Origin: Dryocola clanedunensis subsp. sulfonylureivorans
Lineage (GTDB): Bacteria; Pseudomonadota; Gammaproteobacteria; Enterobacterales; Enterobacteriaceae
Length of the DNA: 64,000 bases
Direction of reading: 5' to 3'
Assembly (NCBI RefSeq): GCF_016756775.1
Contig: NZ_JAERMU010000021.1
Coordinates: forward strand, 1-64,000
The position numbers were made by a program, and so were the translations under genes. Positions 8,324 through 18,072 of the stretch are shown here, one piece after another (position 1 is the first letter of the stretch; every line of letters starts with the position of its first letter). The notes below the pieces were generated by a model. That model was not told the DNA's origin, did not search any database, and saw only the letters and a list, made by a program, of their open reading frames with translations.

Positions 8324-8986
8324 ATGGAACTTTTGACCCAACTGCTGAACGCTCTGTGGAGCCAGGATTTTGAAACGCTTGCCAATCCCGGGATGATTGG
8401 CATGCTTTATTTTGTTTTGTTCATGATTCTCTTTCTTGAAAATGGGTTATTGCCCGCCGCATTCCTGCCGGGTGACAGCCTGCTGGTGCTTGTCGGGGTA
8501 CTGATTGCCAAAGGTGCAATGGGCTTCCCGCAAACCGTTTTATTATTGACCACCGCCGCAAGCCTGGGCTGCTGGCTTAGTTACATTCAGGGGCGCTGGC
8601 TTGGTAATACGCGTATTGTGCAGAACTGGCTGTCACATTTGCCTGCCCACTATCACCAGCGTGCGCACAATCTTTTCCATAAGCATGGCCTTTCCGCCCT
8701 GTTAATCGGCAGATTTATTGCTTTTGTTCGCACATTGTTACCAACTATTGCCGGAATTTCTGGTCTGAGTAATGCGCGCTTCCAGTTCTTTAACTGGATG
8801 AGCGGCCTGCTGTGGGTGTTAATTCTCACCTCTCTGGGCTACCTGCTGGGTAAAACGCCGGTATTCCTGAAATACGAAGATGCATTGATGTCCTGCCTGA
8901 TGCTGCTGCCCGTGGTGCTGCTGGTATTTGGCCTGATCGGTTCGTTAATTGTGCTTTGGCGTAAAAAATACGGTAACCGTGGTTAG
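8324..8986 (+). CDS. yqjA: DedA family inner membrane protein YqjA
   Basis: 220 residues, same as E. coli. DedA proteins (SNARE-associated/VTT domain) are inner membrane proteins needed for alkaline tolerance, cell division and, as now thought, scrambling or flipping of lipid carriers in a proton-dependent way. The membrane-embedded charged residues reported essential in E. coli YqjA are all here: E39, D51, R130 and R136 (in FLEN, LPGDSL and GRFIAFVRT). The hydrophobic C-terminus ends in a short basic tail (WRKKYGNRG). mzrA follows ten bases downstream and is co-transcribed. Confidence 0.96.
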   Translation: MELLTQLLNALWSQDFETLANPGMIGMLYFVLFMILFLENGLLPAAFLPGDSLLVLVGVLIAKGAMGFPQTVLLLTTAASLGCWLSYIQGRWLGNTRIVQNWLSHLPAHYHQRAHNLFHKHGLSALLIGRFIAFVRTLLPTIAGISGLSNARFQFFNWMSGLLWVLILTSLGYLLGKTPVFLKYEDALMSCLMLLPVVLLVFGLIGSLIVLWRKKYGNRG

Positions 8987-8996
8987 AGGGATAACG

Positions 8997-9374
8997 ATGA
9001 AACCAGAATTATTGCGTCGCCTACGGGCGGCGCTGCTGATCGCCGGACTTCTGATGAGCGCGCTGCTCGTGTGGTCTGGCATGCAGCAAACGGAATCCAC
9101 CCTGCAAATCAGCAGCAGCCAGCAGGGGATTAGCATGCCGGACGGTTTTATTGTCTGGCATCATCTGGATGCTAACGGCATCCGCTTTAAAAGTATTACC
9201 CCAGAAAATAACTCGCTGTTAATTAAGTTTGATTCCAGCGCGCAAAGCGAAGCCGCCAAAGCCGTGCTCTACAGAACGCTGCCTCGCGGCTATGTGATTG
9301 CTCTGCAGGAAGAAAATGACAGTGCCAGTGCCTGGCTCTCGCGTCTGCGTAACCACGGCGATCGTATCGGCTGA
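8997..9374 (+). CDS. mzrA: EnvZ/OmpR regulon modulator MzrA
   Basis: 125 residues (E. coli 127). A short cytoplasmic N-terminus, one membrane helix (about residues 11-29) and a periplasmic domain fit MzrA, which binds the sensor EnvZ and raises OmpR phosphorylation, linking the Cpx and EnvZ systems. The conserved periplasmic stretch MPDGF..WHHLDANGI.FKSITP is clear, while the N-terminal third differs from E. coli, as is usual for this protein. The ATG at 8997 was chosen over one 48 bases upstream inside yqjA because it has a good AGAGGG ribosome binding site and gives the family length. Confidence 0.93.
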   Translation: MKPELLRRLRAALLIAGLLMSALLVWSGMQQTESTLQISSSQQGISMPDGFIVWHHLDANGIRFKSITPENNSLLIKFDSSAQSEAAKAVLYRTLPRGYVIALQEENDSASAWLSRLRNHGDRIG

Positions 9375-9429
9375 AGCCGCTGAATATTCTTAATTCATTT
9401 GCAAAAATTGGGTTTTCATCCAGTTTTTG

Positions 9430-9440
9430 TCTATGCTTGA
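9430..9440 (+). promoter_or_regulatory. Candidate sigma-S promoter (-10) of yqjCDEK
   Basis: TCTATGCTTGA matches 10 of 11 positions of the extended RpoS -10 consensus KCTAYRCTTAA. It lies about 100 bases before yqjC. yqjD is known as an RpoS-dependent stationary-phase gene in E. coli, which agrees. Confidence 0.55.
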
Positions 9441-9542
9441 GTTTGATTTAACTGCGCGAAATCAGCGTCTTTTATCAGATTTTGGACATTGGCTGTCGCT
9501 TGAGTGCGCACATGCCCGCTTTCACAATGGAAGGTTACCATC

Positions 9543-9911
9543 ATGAATTACCGTACCGTATTGGCTATCGCCCTGTTATCTCTTACTTCTGCCACTCAAG
9601 CTGCTTCCCTGTGCAGTGAGAAAGAGGCGGATATTCAGCGTGAAATTGGCTATGCGGAAAAGCATCAGAATCAGCACCGCATTGATGGTTTGAATAAAGC
9701 GCTAAAAGAAGTCCGGGCTAACTGCACAGATAGCAGCCTGCGCGCCGAACATCAGAAAAAAATCAACGAACAAAAAGAAGAGATCGCGGAACGTAAAGCG
9801 GATCTTCAGGAAGCCCGTCAGAAAGGCGATGCAGACAAAATTACCAAGCGTGAAGAAAAACTGTCTGAAGCTGAGCATGAGCTAAAAAGCCTGGAAGCCC
9901 GCGATTACTAA
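9543..9911 (+). CDS. yqjC: YqjC, DUF1090 periplasmic protein
   Basis: 122 residues, as in E. coli. A signal peptide (about residues 1-21, ending ...SATQAAS) leads into an almost wholly helical, highly charged domain rich in Lys, Glu and Gln that should form a coiled coil (HQKKINEQKEEIAERKADLQEA). Two cysteines (near residues 24 and 60) could form a disulfide. The ATG at 9543 is preceded by GGAAGG; the frame is open 39 bases further upstream without a ribosome binding site. Function is unknown; it is first in the stationary-phase cluster yqjCDEK. Confidence 0.93.
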   Translation: MNYRTVLAIALLSLTSATQAASLCSEKEADIQREIGYAEKHQNQHRIDGLNKALKEVRANCTDSSLRAEHQKKINEQKEEIAERKADLQEARQKGDADKITKREEKLSEAEHELKSLEARDY

Positions 9912-9947
9912 AATCGAAGGATCAACCTCAAACACCTGGAGAGAACC

Positions 9948-10253
9948 ATGTCAAAAGATACTACATCAGAACATTTGCGCGCTGAGTTGAAATCCCTGGC
10001 AGATACGCTCGAAGAGGTGCTTAACGCATCGACGGATAAGTCAAAAACCGAACTGGAAAAATTACGCGGCAAGGCTGAGAAAGCCCTGAAAGAGAGCCGT
10101 TATCGCCTTGGTGAAACCAGCGATGTGATTGCAAAACAGACGCGTGAAGCGGCCGCGAAAGCTGACGATTATGTGCGTGAAAATCCATGGACTGGCGTAG
10201 GTATTGGTGCGGCGATTGGCGTCGTGCTGGGCGTTCTGATGACGCGACGCTAA
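9948..10253 (+). CDS. yqjD: YqjD, membrane-anchored ribosome-binding protein (ElaB/YqjD family)
   Basis: 101 residues, same as E. coli. Two thirds form a charged amphipathic helix region (DUF883) and the C-terminus is a single membrane helix with GxxxG repeats (GVGIGAAIGVVLGVLM) and a closing RR. In E. coli YqjD binds 70S and 100S ribosomes through its N-terminal part and tethers them to the inner membrane in stationary phase. The yqjE start follows three bases after its stop codon, so translation is probably coupled. Confidence 0.95.
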   Translation: MSKDTTSEHLRAELKSLADTLEEVLNASTDKSKTELEKLRGKAEKALKESRYRLGETSDVIAKQTREAAAKADDYVRENPWTGVGIGAAIGVVLGVLMTRR

Positions 10254-10255
10254 TT

Positions 10256-10654
10256 ATGGCTGAATCTCGTCAACCTCAGGGGCCGGGTAAAGGCGTCCTC
10301 GGTGTCGGACAGCGTCTGGTTACCATCATCGTAGGGATGGTGGAAACACGCGTACGTCTTGCGGTCGTGGAACTGGAAGAGGAGAAAGCCCATCTTGTTC
10401 AGCTGCTGCTGATGCTTGGCTTAACCATGTTATTTGCGGCCTTTGGACTGATGAGCCTGATGGTGCTGGTCATCTGGGCGGTCGATCCTCAGTACCGCCT
10501 GAACGCGATGATTGCTACCACGGTAGTGCTGCTGGCTCTTGCCCTGATAGGCGGTGTCTGGACGTTATATAAGTCCCGTCAGTCAACTCTGCTGCGTCAT
10601 ACCCGTCGCGAGCTGGAGAATGACCGCGAGCTGCTTGAGGACGAGAAACCATGA
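10256..10654 (+). CDS. yqjE: YqjE, DUF1469 (phage holin superfamily III) membrane protein
   Basis: 132 residues (E. coli 134). Two long hydrophobic hairpin helices (about residues 50-75 and 85-105) are flanked by charged segments, including RVRLAVVELEEEKAHL before and a very acidic/basic tail after. The ATG at 10256 was chosen because it lies just behind the yqjD stop and matches family length. Its function is unknown; co-occurrence with YqjD and YqjK in stationary-phase operons suggests a membrane complex, which is inference. Confidence 0.93.
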   Translation: MAESRQPQGPGKGVLGVGQRLVTIIVGMVETRVRLAVVELEEEKAHLVQLLLMLGLTMLFAAFGLMSLMVLVIWAVDPQYRLNAMIATTVVLLALALIGGVWTLYKSRQSTLLRHTRRELENDRELLEDEKP

Positions 10655-10944
10655 GTGACCGCGAGCGTAATAAGCGTAAAGCGCTGTTGCTGAGCCGCAT
10701 TCAGCAGCAAAGGCTGGATCTGAGTGCCGGCAAGCGAGAGTGGCTGGAAGTTACCGGTTCTTACGATCGCGGCTGGCACACTATTATGAGCCTGCGCAGC
10801 TATGCGCTTATCGCCAGCAGCGTGATGGCAATCTGGAGTGTCCGTCACCCCAGCTTCCTGATGCGCTGGGCGAGACGCGGCTTTGGTGCCTGGAGCGCCT
10901 GGCGGCTGATACGCAATACGGTACAGCAGCAAACTCATCACTGA
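10651..10944 (+). CDS. yqjK: YqjK-like protein
   Basis: 97 residues (E. coli 99). Its ATG overlaps the yqjE stop (ATGA), so it is translationally coupled. A basic N-terminus (RERNKRKALLLSRIQQQRLDLSAGKREWL) is typical of the YqjK family; a single weakly hydrophobic segment near residue 50-65 may be a membrane helix. It ends the yqjCDEK run, just before a strong terminator. No biochemical function is known to me. Confidence 0.92.
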   Translation: MSDRERNKRKALLLSRIQQQRLDLSAGKREWLEVTGSYDRGWHTIMSLRSYALIASSVMAIWSVRHPSFLMRWARRGFGAWSAWRLIRNTVQQQTHH

Positions 10945-10947
10945 CCG

Positions 10948-10974
10948 TACCGCCCTTCGGGGCGGTATTTTTTT
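10948..10974 (+). terminator. Terminator of yqjCDEK
   Basis: Perfect 8-bp stem TACCGCCC/GGGCGGTA (10948-10955 with 10960-10967), TTCG tetraloop, then seven T. It overlaps the end of yqjK by no coding bases. Confidence 0.93.
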
Positions 10975-11151
10975 GCCTGATATCCTTGCTCAATATATTT
11001 GAAGAACAATGACAGTTTTCCTTGCTAACAATCTTATTTCGCCCCGTCTATTATCCTCTCCATCGACAGCGCCTGCCGGTAACCTCCGGAAATAGCTAAG
11101 ACATAAATCACCGGGCTGATAGCACCCGAATAAAAAACGTTGGAGAGTAAA

Positions 11152-11544
11152 ATGAAAAAATTAGATGATGCTGGTGTTCTGTTAGCGCGTATCCTGATGC
11201 CAATCCTGTTCATCGTGGCGGGCTGGGGAAAAATTACGGGCTACGCCGGCACGCAACAATATATGGAATCGATGGGCGTACCAGGGTTCCTGTTGCCTCT
11301 GACCATTTTGCTTGAATTCGGCGGCGGCCTGGCAATTCTGTTCGGTTTCCTGACCCGTACTACGGCCCTTATCACCGCCGTATTTACCCTGCTGACAGCG
11401 TTCCTGTTCCACGCTGATTTTGCGCAGGGCCCGAACTCCATCATGTTCATGAAGAACTTTACTATCGCAGGTGGCTATCTGCTGCTGGCCGTCTTCGGTC
11501 CAGGTGCTTACAGCATCGACCGTGCGCTGAATAAAAAGTGGTAA
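11152..11544 (+). CDS. yqjF: DoxX family inner membrane protein YqjF
   Basis: 130 residues, as E. coli YqjF. Four membrane helices and the DoxX signature (ARILMPILFIVAGWGKITGY...GGGLAILFGFLTR) are seen. DoxX-type proteins are membrane parts of redox or detoxification systems, but YqjF's own role is not settled; in E. coli its promoter responds to dinitrotoluene-type aromatics through YhaJ, and yhaJ lies 1.6 kb downstream. The ATG at 11152 has GGAGAG in front and matches the family start MKKL. Confidence 0.95.
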   Translation: MKKLDDAGVLLARILMPILFIVAGWGKITGYAGTQQYMESMGVPGFLLPLTILLEFGGGLAILFGFLTRTTALITAVFTLLTAFLFHADFAQGPNSIMFMKNFTIAGGYLLLAVFGPGAYSIDRALNKKW

Positions 11545-11565
11545 GCGTTCTATACTGAATCAGTA

Positions 11566-11598
11566 AAAGCGAAGGCTAATCCCTTCGCTTTTTTTATT
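11566..11598 (+). terminator. Terminator of yqjF
   Basis: Perfect 10-bp stem AAAGCGAAGG/CCTTCGCTTT (11566-11575 with 11582-11591), six-base loop, and a run of T. yqjG begins 22 bases later and may be reached by read-through. Confidence 0.92.
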
Positions 11599-11620
11599 TC
11601 TGCATGACGAGGAGAAAAGC

Positions 11621-12613
11621 ATGGGACAGTTAATTGACGGCGTATGGCATGACGTGTGGTACGACACCAAATCCACCGGCGGCAGCTTTAAGCGCTCTGA
11701 ATCTGCCTTCCGTAACTGGCTGACCGCCGATGGTGAGCCGGGTCAGTCAGGCAAGGGCGGATTTGCCGCCGAGAAAGGCCGTTACCATCTCTACGTTTCT
11801 CTTGCCTGCCCGTGGGCGCATCGCACCCTGATTATGCGCGCGCTGAAGGGGCTGGAGTCGTTTATTTCCGTGTCGGTCGTCAGCCCGCTGATGTTTGAAA
11901 ACGGCTGGACGTTCGACGACGATTTCCCGGAGGCTACCGGCGACGGGCTTTATCAGCATGATTATCTTTATCAGCTGTATTTGCAGGCCGATCCGCACTA
12001 TTCCGGGCGCGTTACCGTTCCCGTGTTGTGGGATAAGAAAACGCAGACCGTCGTCAGCAACGAATCTGCTGAAATCATTCGTATGCTTAACTCCGCTTTT
12101 GACGCGCTGGGGGCACGAGCCGGGGACTATTATCCACCGGCATTGCGCAGCCAGATTGATGAGCTGAACGGCTGGATCTACGACACGGTCAATAACGGCG
12201 TTTATAAATCCGGCTTCGCCACAACGCAGGAAGCTTACGACGCGGCGGTTGTGCAAGTGTTTGAATCTCTGGCTCGTCTCGAGCAGATCCTCGATAAGCA
12301 CCGCTATCTGACGGGCAATACTTTAACCGAAGCAGATGTTCGTCTGTGGACCACGCTGGTACGCTTTGATCCGGTTTACGTCACCCACTTTAAGTGCGAC
12401 AAGCACCGTATCAGCGATTATCCGAACCTGTACGGCTTCCTGCGCGATCTCTACCAGCTGCCGGGCGTGGCGGAAACCGTAAGTTTCCCGCATATCCGCA
12501 ACCATTATTACCGCAGCCACAAGACCATCAACCCGACCGGAATTATCTCCATCGGCCCCGCGCAGGATTTGAACGAGCCGCACGGCCGCGATGTGCGGTT
12601 TAGCAAAGGTTGA
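11621..12613 (+). CDS. yqjG: Glutathionyl-hydroquinone reductase YqjG
   Basis: 330 residues (E. coli 328). It is a Xi-class glutathione transferase (ECM4/GHR) that uses glutathione to reduce glutathionyl-hydroquinones. The catalytic cysteine is C63 in the family motif CPWAHR, followed by the thioredoxin-like domain and a C-terminal all-helical GST domain (about residues 170-300) with TEADVRLWTTLVRFD. The C-terminus carries NPTGIISIGP, conserved in the group. It follows yqjF, and together they may act on quinones or aromatics. Confidence 0.96.
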   Translation: MGQLIDGVWHDVWYDTKSTGGSFKRSESAFRNWLTADGEPGQSGKGGFAAEKGRYHLYVSLACPWAHRTLIMRALKGLESFISVSVVSPLMFENGWTFDDDFPEATGDGLYQHDYLYQLYLQADPHYSGRVTVPVLWDKKTQTVVSNESAEIIRMLNSAFDALGARAGDYYPPALRSQIDELNGWIYDTVNNGVYKSGFATTQEAYDAAVVQVFESLARLEQILDKHRYLTGNTLTEADVRLWTTLVRFDPVYVTHFKCDKHRISDYPNLYGFLRDLYQLPGVAETVSFPHIRNHYYRSHKTINPTGIISIGPAQDLNEPHGRDVRFSKG

Positions 12614-12717
12614 TAATATTCGTCTGAGATATGATTTACGCACAATCCATTCACGGCTATTCTTGAAGAGATCGCTTACAGATCAAGTGATTGACACTTA
12701 TTCAAGGCAGGCCGCAA

Positions 12718-13101
12718 ATGGATTGGTATTTCAAAGTATTAAGAAACTATGTTGGCTTTCGCGGGCGCGCGCGCCGCAAAGAGTACTGGATGTTTATTCT
12801 CGTCAACCTGGTGTTGACCGGCGTATTGAGCATTCTGGATAAAATGCTGGGGCTGAAAATCGCCGCCGATGAAGGGATGCTCACCACGATTTACGGTTTG
12901 CTGATCATGTTACCGTCGTGGGCCGTTCAGTTCCGCCGCCTGCACGATACCGATCGTTCAGCGTGGTGGCTGCTGCTGGTGCTGATCCCGATTATCGGCT
13001 GGATCGTGATTCTGATCTTCAACTGTCAGAACGGTACGCCGGGCGAGAACCGCTTTGGCAGCGATCCGAAGCTGATGGATGCGACATTGGTGAGCGACTA
13101 A
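12718..13101 (+). CDS. yhaH: DUF805 inner membrane protein YhaH
   Basis: 127 residues (E. coli 121). The DUF805 signature is clear: aromatic N-terminus MDWYFKVLRNYVGFRGRARRKEYW, then about four helices, the motif RRLHDTDRSAWWLLL and a closing GTPGENRFGSDP. The ATG at 12718 matches the family start; the frame is open 27 bases upstream with no homology. Function is unknown; in E. coli it is regulated by YhaJ-related aromatic sensing in some reports, which I treat as weak. Confidence 0.93.
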   Translation: MDWYFKVLRNYVGFRGRARRKEYWMFILVNLVLTGVLSILDKMLGLKIAADEGMLTTIYGLLIMLPSWAVQFRRLHDTDRSAWWLLLVLIPIIGWIVILIFNCQNGTPGENRFGSDPKLMDATLVSD

Positions 13102-13108
13102 GGATTGT

Positions 13109-13188
13109 TGGCGACGCTTCGCTTATCCGCCCTGCAAGGTTCCCGACACGTAAGGTGGGTAAGCGACAGCGTTACCCACTTTTTATTT
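13109..13188. repeat. REP/BIME-like unit acting as bidirectional terminator
   Basis: Two REP-like halves face each other: one with GGCGACGC...CGCTTATCCGCC (about 13109-13131) and a second with an 8-bp perfect stem GTGGGTAA/TTACCCAC (13155-13162 with 13172-13179) followed by TTTTTATTT. It lies between convergent yhaH and yhaJ and the second hairpin could end transcription of yhaH; its stem abuts the yhaJ stop. Confidence 0.65.
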
Positions 13189-14073
13189 CAGAAGTTTAGG
13201 GATCTCTCGCAGGCACCACGCCTTCGCCTCACCCATGCTGTCCCGCCGCCACGCCATAATAATATCAACTTCCCTGATGTACTCCGGGCTGACCACGCGC
13301 AGGCGTCCTTCGGCGATGTCCTGCTCCACCAGCGGGTATGGCATAGTGGCAACGCCAAGACCCGCCAGCAATGCCTGCCGTTTATCGGCCATTGAGCTGA
13401 CGGTTAAGCGCGGCTGTTTGTCCAGCAGCTGAACGGTGAGCACCGGGCGCTCGCGGGCGGTATCCGCCACGGCAATACCGCGATATTTCACACGAGTCAC
13501 TTCTGAAAGCGGTTCTGGCTCGTTATGAATAGGATGATCCGGTGCGGCGACGTAGACGCTCATGACCGAGTAAAGCTTGCGTGAATTGATCTCAGACGAG
13601 GAACGGAAGTGCATATCCGGTGCAATCACGATATCTGCCCTTCCCTGCTCCAGGCGCTCCCAGGCTCCGGCCAGAACTTCGGTGATGACCGACAGCTGGG
13701 TATCGGCTTTGTCGGCCAGCTTGTCGACTAACGGGAATAGTTTTACCGCGGGAACCAAAGCTTCGGTGACGATAGTCAGATGCGTTTCCCAACCGCGCGC
13801 AAGGGCTTCAGCGTCCGTTGTGAGTTTATCCGCAGCTTCCAGCAGGACTCGCCCACGCTCGAGCAGCATTCGCCCGACGTTAGTGAATTTGGTGCGATGG
13901 CCAGAGCGGTCAAACAGCACAACATCCAGTTCTTCTTCTAATTTTTGCATGGTGTAGCTAAGCGCAGAAGGCACGCGTCCAAGTTCGTCCGCAGCGGCGG
14001 CAAAGCTGCCACGGCGGTCTATTGCGTCCATCACCCTTAGTGCCTCAAGCGTCAATGCTCTCTCTTTAGCCAT
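13183..14073 (-). CDS. yhaJ: LysR-type regulator YhaJ
   Basis: 296 residues (E. coli 298). N-terminal winged helix-turn-helix (about residues 5-65, GSFAAAADELGRVPSALSYTMQKLE) and a C-terminal periplasmic-binding-protein-like effector domain (about 90-290). In E. coli YhaJ activates yqjF and other genes in response to nitroaromatic breakdown products and, in pathogens, D-serine-linked gene control; those data are from E. coli only. It is divergent from yhaK with a 105-base shared control region. Confidence 0.93.
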   Translation of the reverse strand: MAKERALTLEALRVMDAIDRRGSFAAAADELGRVPSALSYTMQKLEEELDVVLFDRSGHRTKFTNVGRMLLERGRVLLEAADKLTTDAEALARGWETHLTIVTEALVPAVKLFPLVDKLADKADTQLSVITEVLAGAWERLEQGRADIVIAPDMHFRSSSEINSRKLYSVMSVYVAAPDHPIHNEPEPLSEVTRVKYRGIAVADTARERPVLTVQLLDKQPRLTVSSMADKRQALLAGLGVATMPYPLVEQDIAEGRLRVVSPEYIREVDIIMAWRRDSMGEAKAWCLREIPKLLK

Positions 14074-14178
14074 CTCGTTCTCATTCAGGAAATTTGAACA
14101 TAGCGAGCAGATTAACTGGCTAACAATGCAGCGTCCAGACCTTTACCATGGCTTAAGTGTAAAAGAGGTCAAAATATT

Positions 14179-14880
14179 ATGATTACGCCAAGAACAGCCA
14201 AACAATGCGGCAACGCGGACTACGGATGGTTACAGGCGCGCTATACATTCTCCTTCGGCCACTATTTCGACCCGAAATTGCTGGGCTACGCTTCTTTGCG
14301 CGTGCTCAATCAGGAAGTGCTGGCGCCAGGGGCTTCGTTCCAGCCGCGCACCTATCCGAAGGTGGATATTTTAAATCTGATTCTGGAAGGTGAAGCCGAA
14401 TACCGCGATAGCGAAGGTAACCACGTGCAGGCAAAAGCGGGTGAGGCGCTGCTGCTTTCGACTCAGCCAGACATCAGCTACAGCGAACATAATCTCAGTA
14501 AGGAGCGTTCGCTCACGCGTCTGCAAATCTGGCTGGATGCCTGTCCTGAACGAGAAAATTCGGCGGTACAGAAGATTGCTATTACCGACCAGGCCCGGCA
14601 GCTCCTCGCCTCCCCGGACGGGAGCGAGCAGAGTGTTCAGCTGCGTCAGCAGGTCTGGCTGCACCATATCGAGCTGCAAAAAGGCGAACGGCTGAACTTC
14701 CAGCTGCAGGGTCCACGCGCGTATTTGCAGTCTATCCACGGAACCGTTCATGCCGTGACGCAAACAGAAGAAAAAGAAGGGCTGACCTGCGGCGATGGCG
14801 CATTTATCCGCGACGAAGCCAGCCTGACGCTGGTTGCCGATACGCCGCTGCGTGCGCTGCTGATTGATTTACCGGTTTAA
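14179..14880 (+). CDS. yhaK: Pirin family protein YhaK
   Basis: 233 residues, the E. coli length. It has a bicupin fold; the N-terminal cupin holds the family motif PRTYPKVDILNLILEGEAEYRDSEGN. E. coli YhaK is a cytoplasmic redox-sensitive pirin-like protein that lacks some metal ligands of other pirins. It lies divergent from yhaJ. It is also the last gene that follows K-12 order from the left: in K-12 yhaL and the dls/tdc genes come next, here an ATPase and murA do. Confidence 0.95.
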   Translation: MITPRTAKQCGNADYGWLQARYTFSFGHYFDPKLLGYASLRVLNQEVLAPGASFQPRTYPKVDILNLILEGEAEYRDSEGNHVQAKAGEALLLSTQPDISYSEHNLSKERSLTRLQIWLDACPERENSAVQKIAITDQARQLLASPDGSEQSVQLRQQVWLHHIELQKGERLNFQLQGPRAYLQSIHGTVHAVTQTEEKEGLTCGDGAFIRDEASLTLVADTPLRALLIDLPV

Positions 14881-14882
14881 CA

Positions 14883-15980
14883 TCATGTCAGTCTGTTAAC
14901 ACGCGTTTCGCCGTTTTCAATGCCCAGTTCGTAAAGCGTAAACGCCGTGTGTTTCTCAATGAGCTGTGCCAGCTCGCGGGAGTGGCTGGTCAGCCAAATT
15001 TGTGTGTAGCGGCTGGCTTCAGCAATCAGCCGTGCCAGCGCAGGCAACATTTGCGGGTGAAGGCTATTTTCCGGTTCGTTTAGCGCAATGAAACGCGGTG
15101 GACGCGGGCTGAGCAATGCGACAGCCAGGCACAGAAAACGCAGCGTTCCGTCTGAAAACTCTGCCGATTCGAGCGGCCGGTTAATCCCCTTACGGGTCAT
15201 CATCATCTGAAAACGACCGTTGCCGTTATCGCAAAAGAAAACGCATTCAGGGAACGCTTCCTCCAGCACGGTGAAGAGCAGTTCGCTGTCGCCTATCTCG
15301 ACAATAGTCTGAAACGCCGCCGCCAGGTTTAATCCGTCGCCGCTGAGTATGGGCGAACGATAACCCACCTGTGGCAATCGTAGCCCGGCCCCCTTCGAGA
15401 TATCAAACTCATGGTAAAAGCGCCAGTTGCGCAGCGTTTCCCGTGCGCTTGAGACCTCCGGGTAAAGATGAGGCTCACCAAGCTGGCCGAACAGCGATTC
15501 GTTTTCATAGAGCGTGGCGGCGTGGGTGACCTTTTCGCCATTTACATTGTTCAGGAAAACAGTCTGGTTACGCCGCTGCATGATGCTCGACGAAGGTCGA
15601 CGGCGAAAACCGCTCAGCCAGATTTGCTCTTCTTTGACGATGGGATCGAGATCGAACATAGTCGGATAAGGGAGTTTTTCCGGGAAACCAACCTGCAATT
15701 CGTATTCGAAAACGTCCGTCTCGACGGCAAGCGTTACGCGGCGTGGCGCGCTGGCGTAGCCCTTCGCCCGATCGCCCGCCCACATCGCCTTATGGATCCC
15801 CCCCTCGTCAGATAGCCAGTGCGACAGCTGCCCGCTGGCCGCCCCGTGGATCAGGTGAATCGCCTTATAGATGTTAGATTTGCCGCAGCCGTTTGGCCCG
15901 AAGACGACGTTAAGACGTTCCAGATCGATGGATAATTTTCTGACGGAGCGATAGTTGTCGATATAGAGGGATTTGATCAT
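14883..15980 (-). CDS. AAA family ATPase (RecF/OLD-like, COG4637-type)
   Basis: 365 residues; I know no K-12 equivalent at this place. It is an ABC/SMC-class ATPase: opening MIKSLYIDNYRSVRKLSIDL is the usual first strand, Walker A is GPNGCGKS at residues 28-35, a degenerate signature is EFSDGTLRFLCLAVALLSP, Walker B is RFIALNEPENSLHP with Asn where most ABC ATPases have Asp, and LTSHSRELAQLIE is the H-loop. A mainly beta/helical insert lies between. There is no TOPRIM nuclease domain and no partner gene beside it, so it does not look like a full OLD or defence operon. It ends two bases from the yhaK stop (convergent) and starts 86 bases after murA on the same strand, beyond the murA terminator. 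Function unknown. Confidence 0.85.
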   Translation of the reverse strand: MIKSLYIDNYRSVRKLSIDLERLNVVFGPNGCGKSNIYKAIHLIHGAASGQLSHWLSDEGGIHKAMWAGDRAKGYASAPRRVTLAVETDVFEYELQVGFPEKLPYPTMFDLDPIVKEEQIWLSGFRRRPSSSIMQRRNQTVFLNNVNGEKVTHAATLYENESLFGQLGEPHLYPEVSSARETLRNWRFYHEFDISKGAGLRLPQVGYRSPILSGDGLNLAAAFQTIVEIGDSELLFTVLEEAFPECVFFCDNGNGRFQMMMTRKGINRPLESAEFSDGTLRFLCLAVALLSPRPPRFIALNEPENSLHPQMLPALARLIAEASRYTQIWLTSHSRELAQLIEKHTAFTLYELGIENGETRVNRLT

Positions 15981-16017
15981 CGCAATAGCTGTTCTGAAGA
16001 AGAGGCTTTTATTATGG

Positions 16018-16050
16018 CAAAAAAAAACCGGGGATAGCTAAACCCCCGGT
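16018..16050 (-). terminator. Terminator of ibaG-murA
   Basis: On the minus strand ACCGGGG (16050-16044) pairs with CCCCGGT (16033-16027) around a ten-base loop and is followed by a run of nine T (16026-16018). Confidence 0.92.
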
Positions 16051-16066
16051 CTCTGAGCGAGCGAAG

Positions 16067-17643
<1,577 letters not shown>

Positions 17644-17712
17644 GGGATATATATTCGTCGGTTAGTGAATTAGCCACACATCTTAGAGGAAAGTGGCGTC
17701 AGCTTAAATAAG

Positions 17713-17745
17713 CAAAAAGCCCTCGGGTCGAGCTGACCTGAGGGC
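17713..17745 (-). terminator. Terminator of mlaFEDCB
   Basis: An 11-bp stem with one mismatch (17735-17745 with 17719-17729) and a short loop is followed on the minus strand by five T. It isolates the mla operon from ibaG-murA. Confidence 0.85.
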
Positions 17746-17766
17746 GTGAAGAGTAACGCTATGAAA

Positions 17767-18072
17767 TTACTGGCTTGCAAAGGTGGGAAGCAGGCCGTCG
17801 GGCAGATTATAAAGTTGCACCAACGTCTGGAGCTTATCGCTGGCTCCAGACAACCTCATCTCGGTTCCTTGCTTGCGAGCCTGGGCAATCAGATGGATAA
17901 GCAGGGCGACCCCTGCGGTGTCCACACGGGACAAATCTGAAAGATCGAGCGACTGCACGCCGCTCATCACTTTGTCACGTTTCGCCCAGAGGGTCTGAAC
18001 CGTTTCGCTGTCCAGCTCACCGGCGAGTTTCAGCGTATTGCCGTCTCGCGTCCAGCTCAGCTGTTCGTTCAT
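17767..18072 (-). CDS. mlaB: MlaB, STAS-domain subunit of the Mla phospholipid ABC transporter
   Basis: 101 residues (E. coli 97). A lone STAS domain that binds the ATPase MlaF on the cytoplasmic side and is needed for its assembly and activity. The key loop DLSRVDTAGVALLIHLI is present, with Thr52 where E. coli MlaB has the conserved Thr. The ATG overlaps the mlaC stop by one base, so it is coupled. The last gene of mlaFEDCB. Four extra C-terminal residues (FASQ) are of no clear importance. Confidence 0.95.
   Translation of the reverse strand: MNEQLSWTRDGNTLKLAGELDSETVQTLWAKRDKVMSGVQSLDLSDLSRVDTAGVALLIHLIAQARKQGTEMRLSGASDKLQTLVQLYNLPDGLLPTFASQ

Noticed and set aside
14883-15980. ATPase as part of an anti-phage system (OLD/Gabija/Septu-like)
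   Set aside because: No TOPRIM, HNH or helicase partner next to it; neighbours are yhaK and murA.
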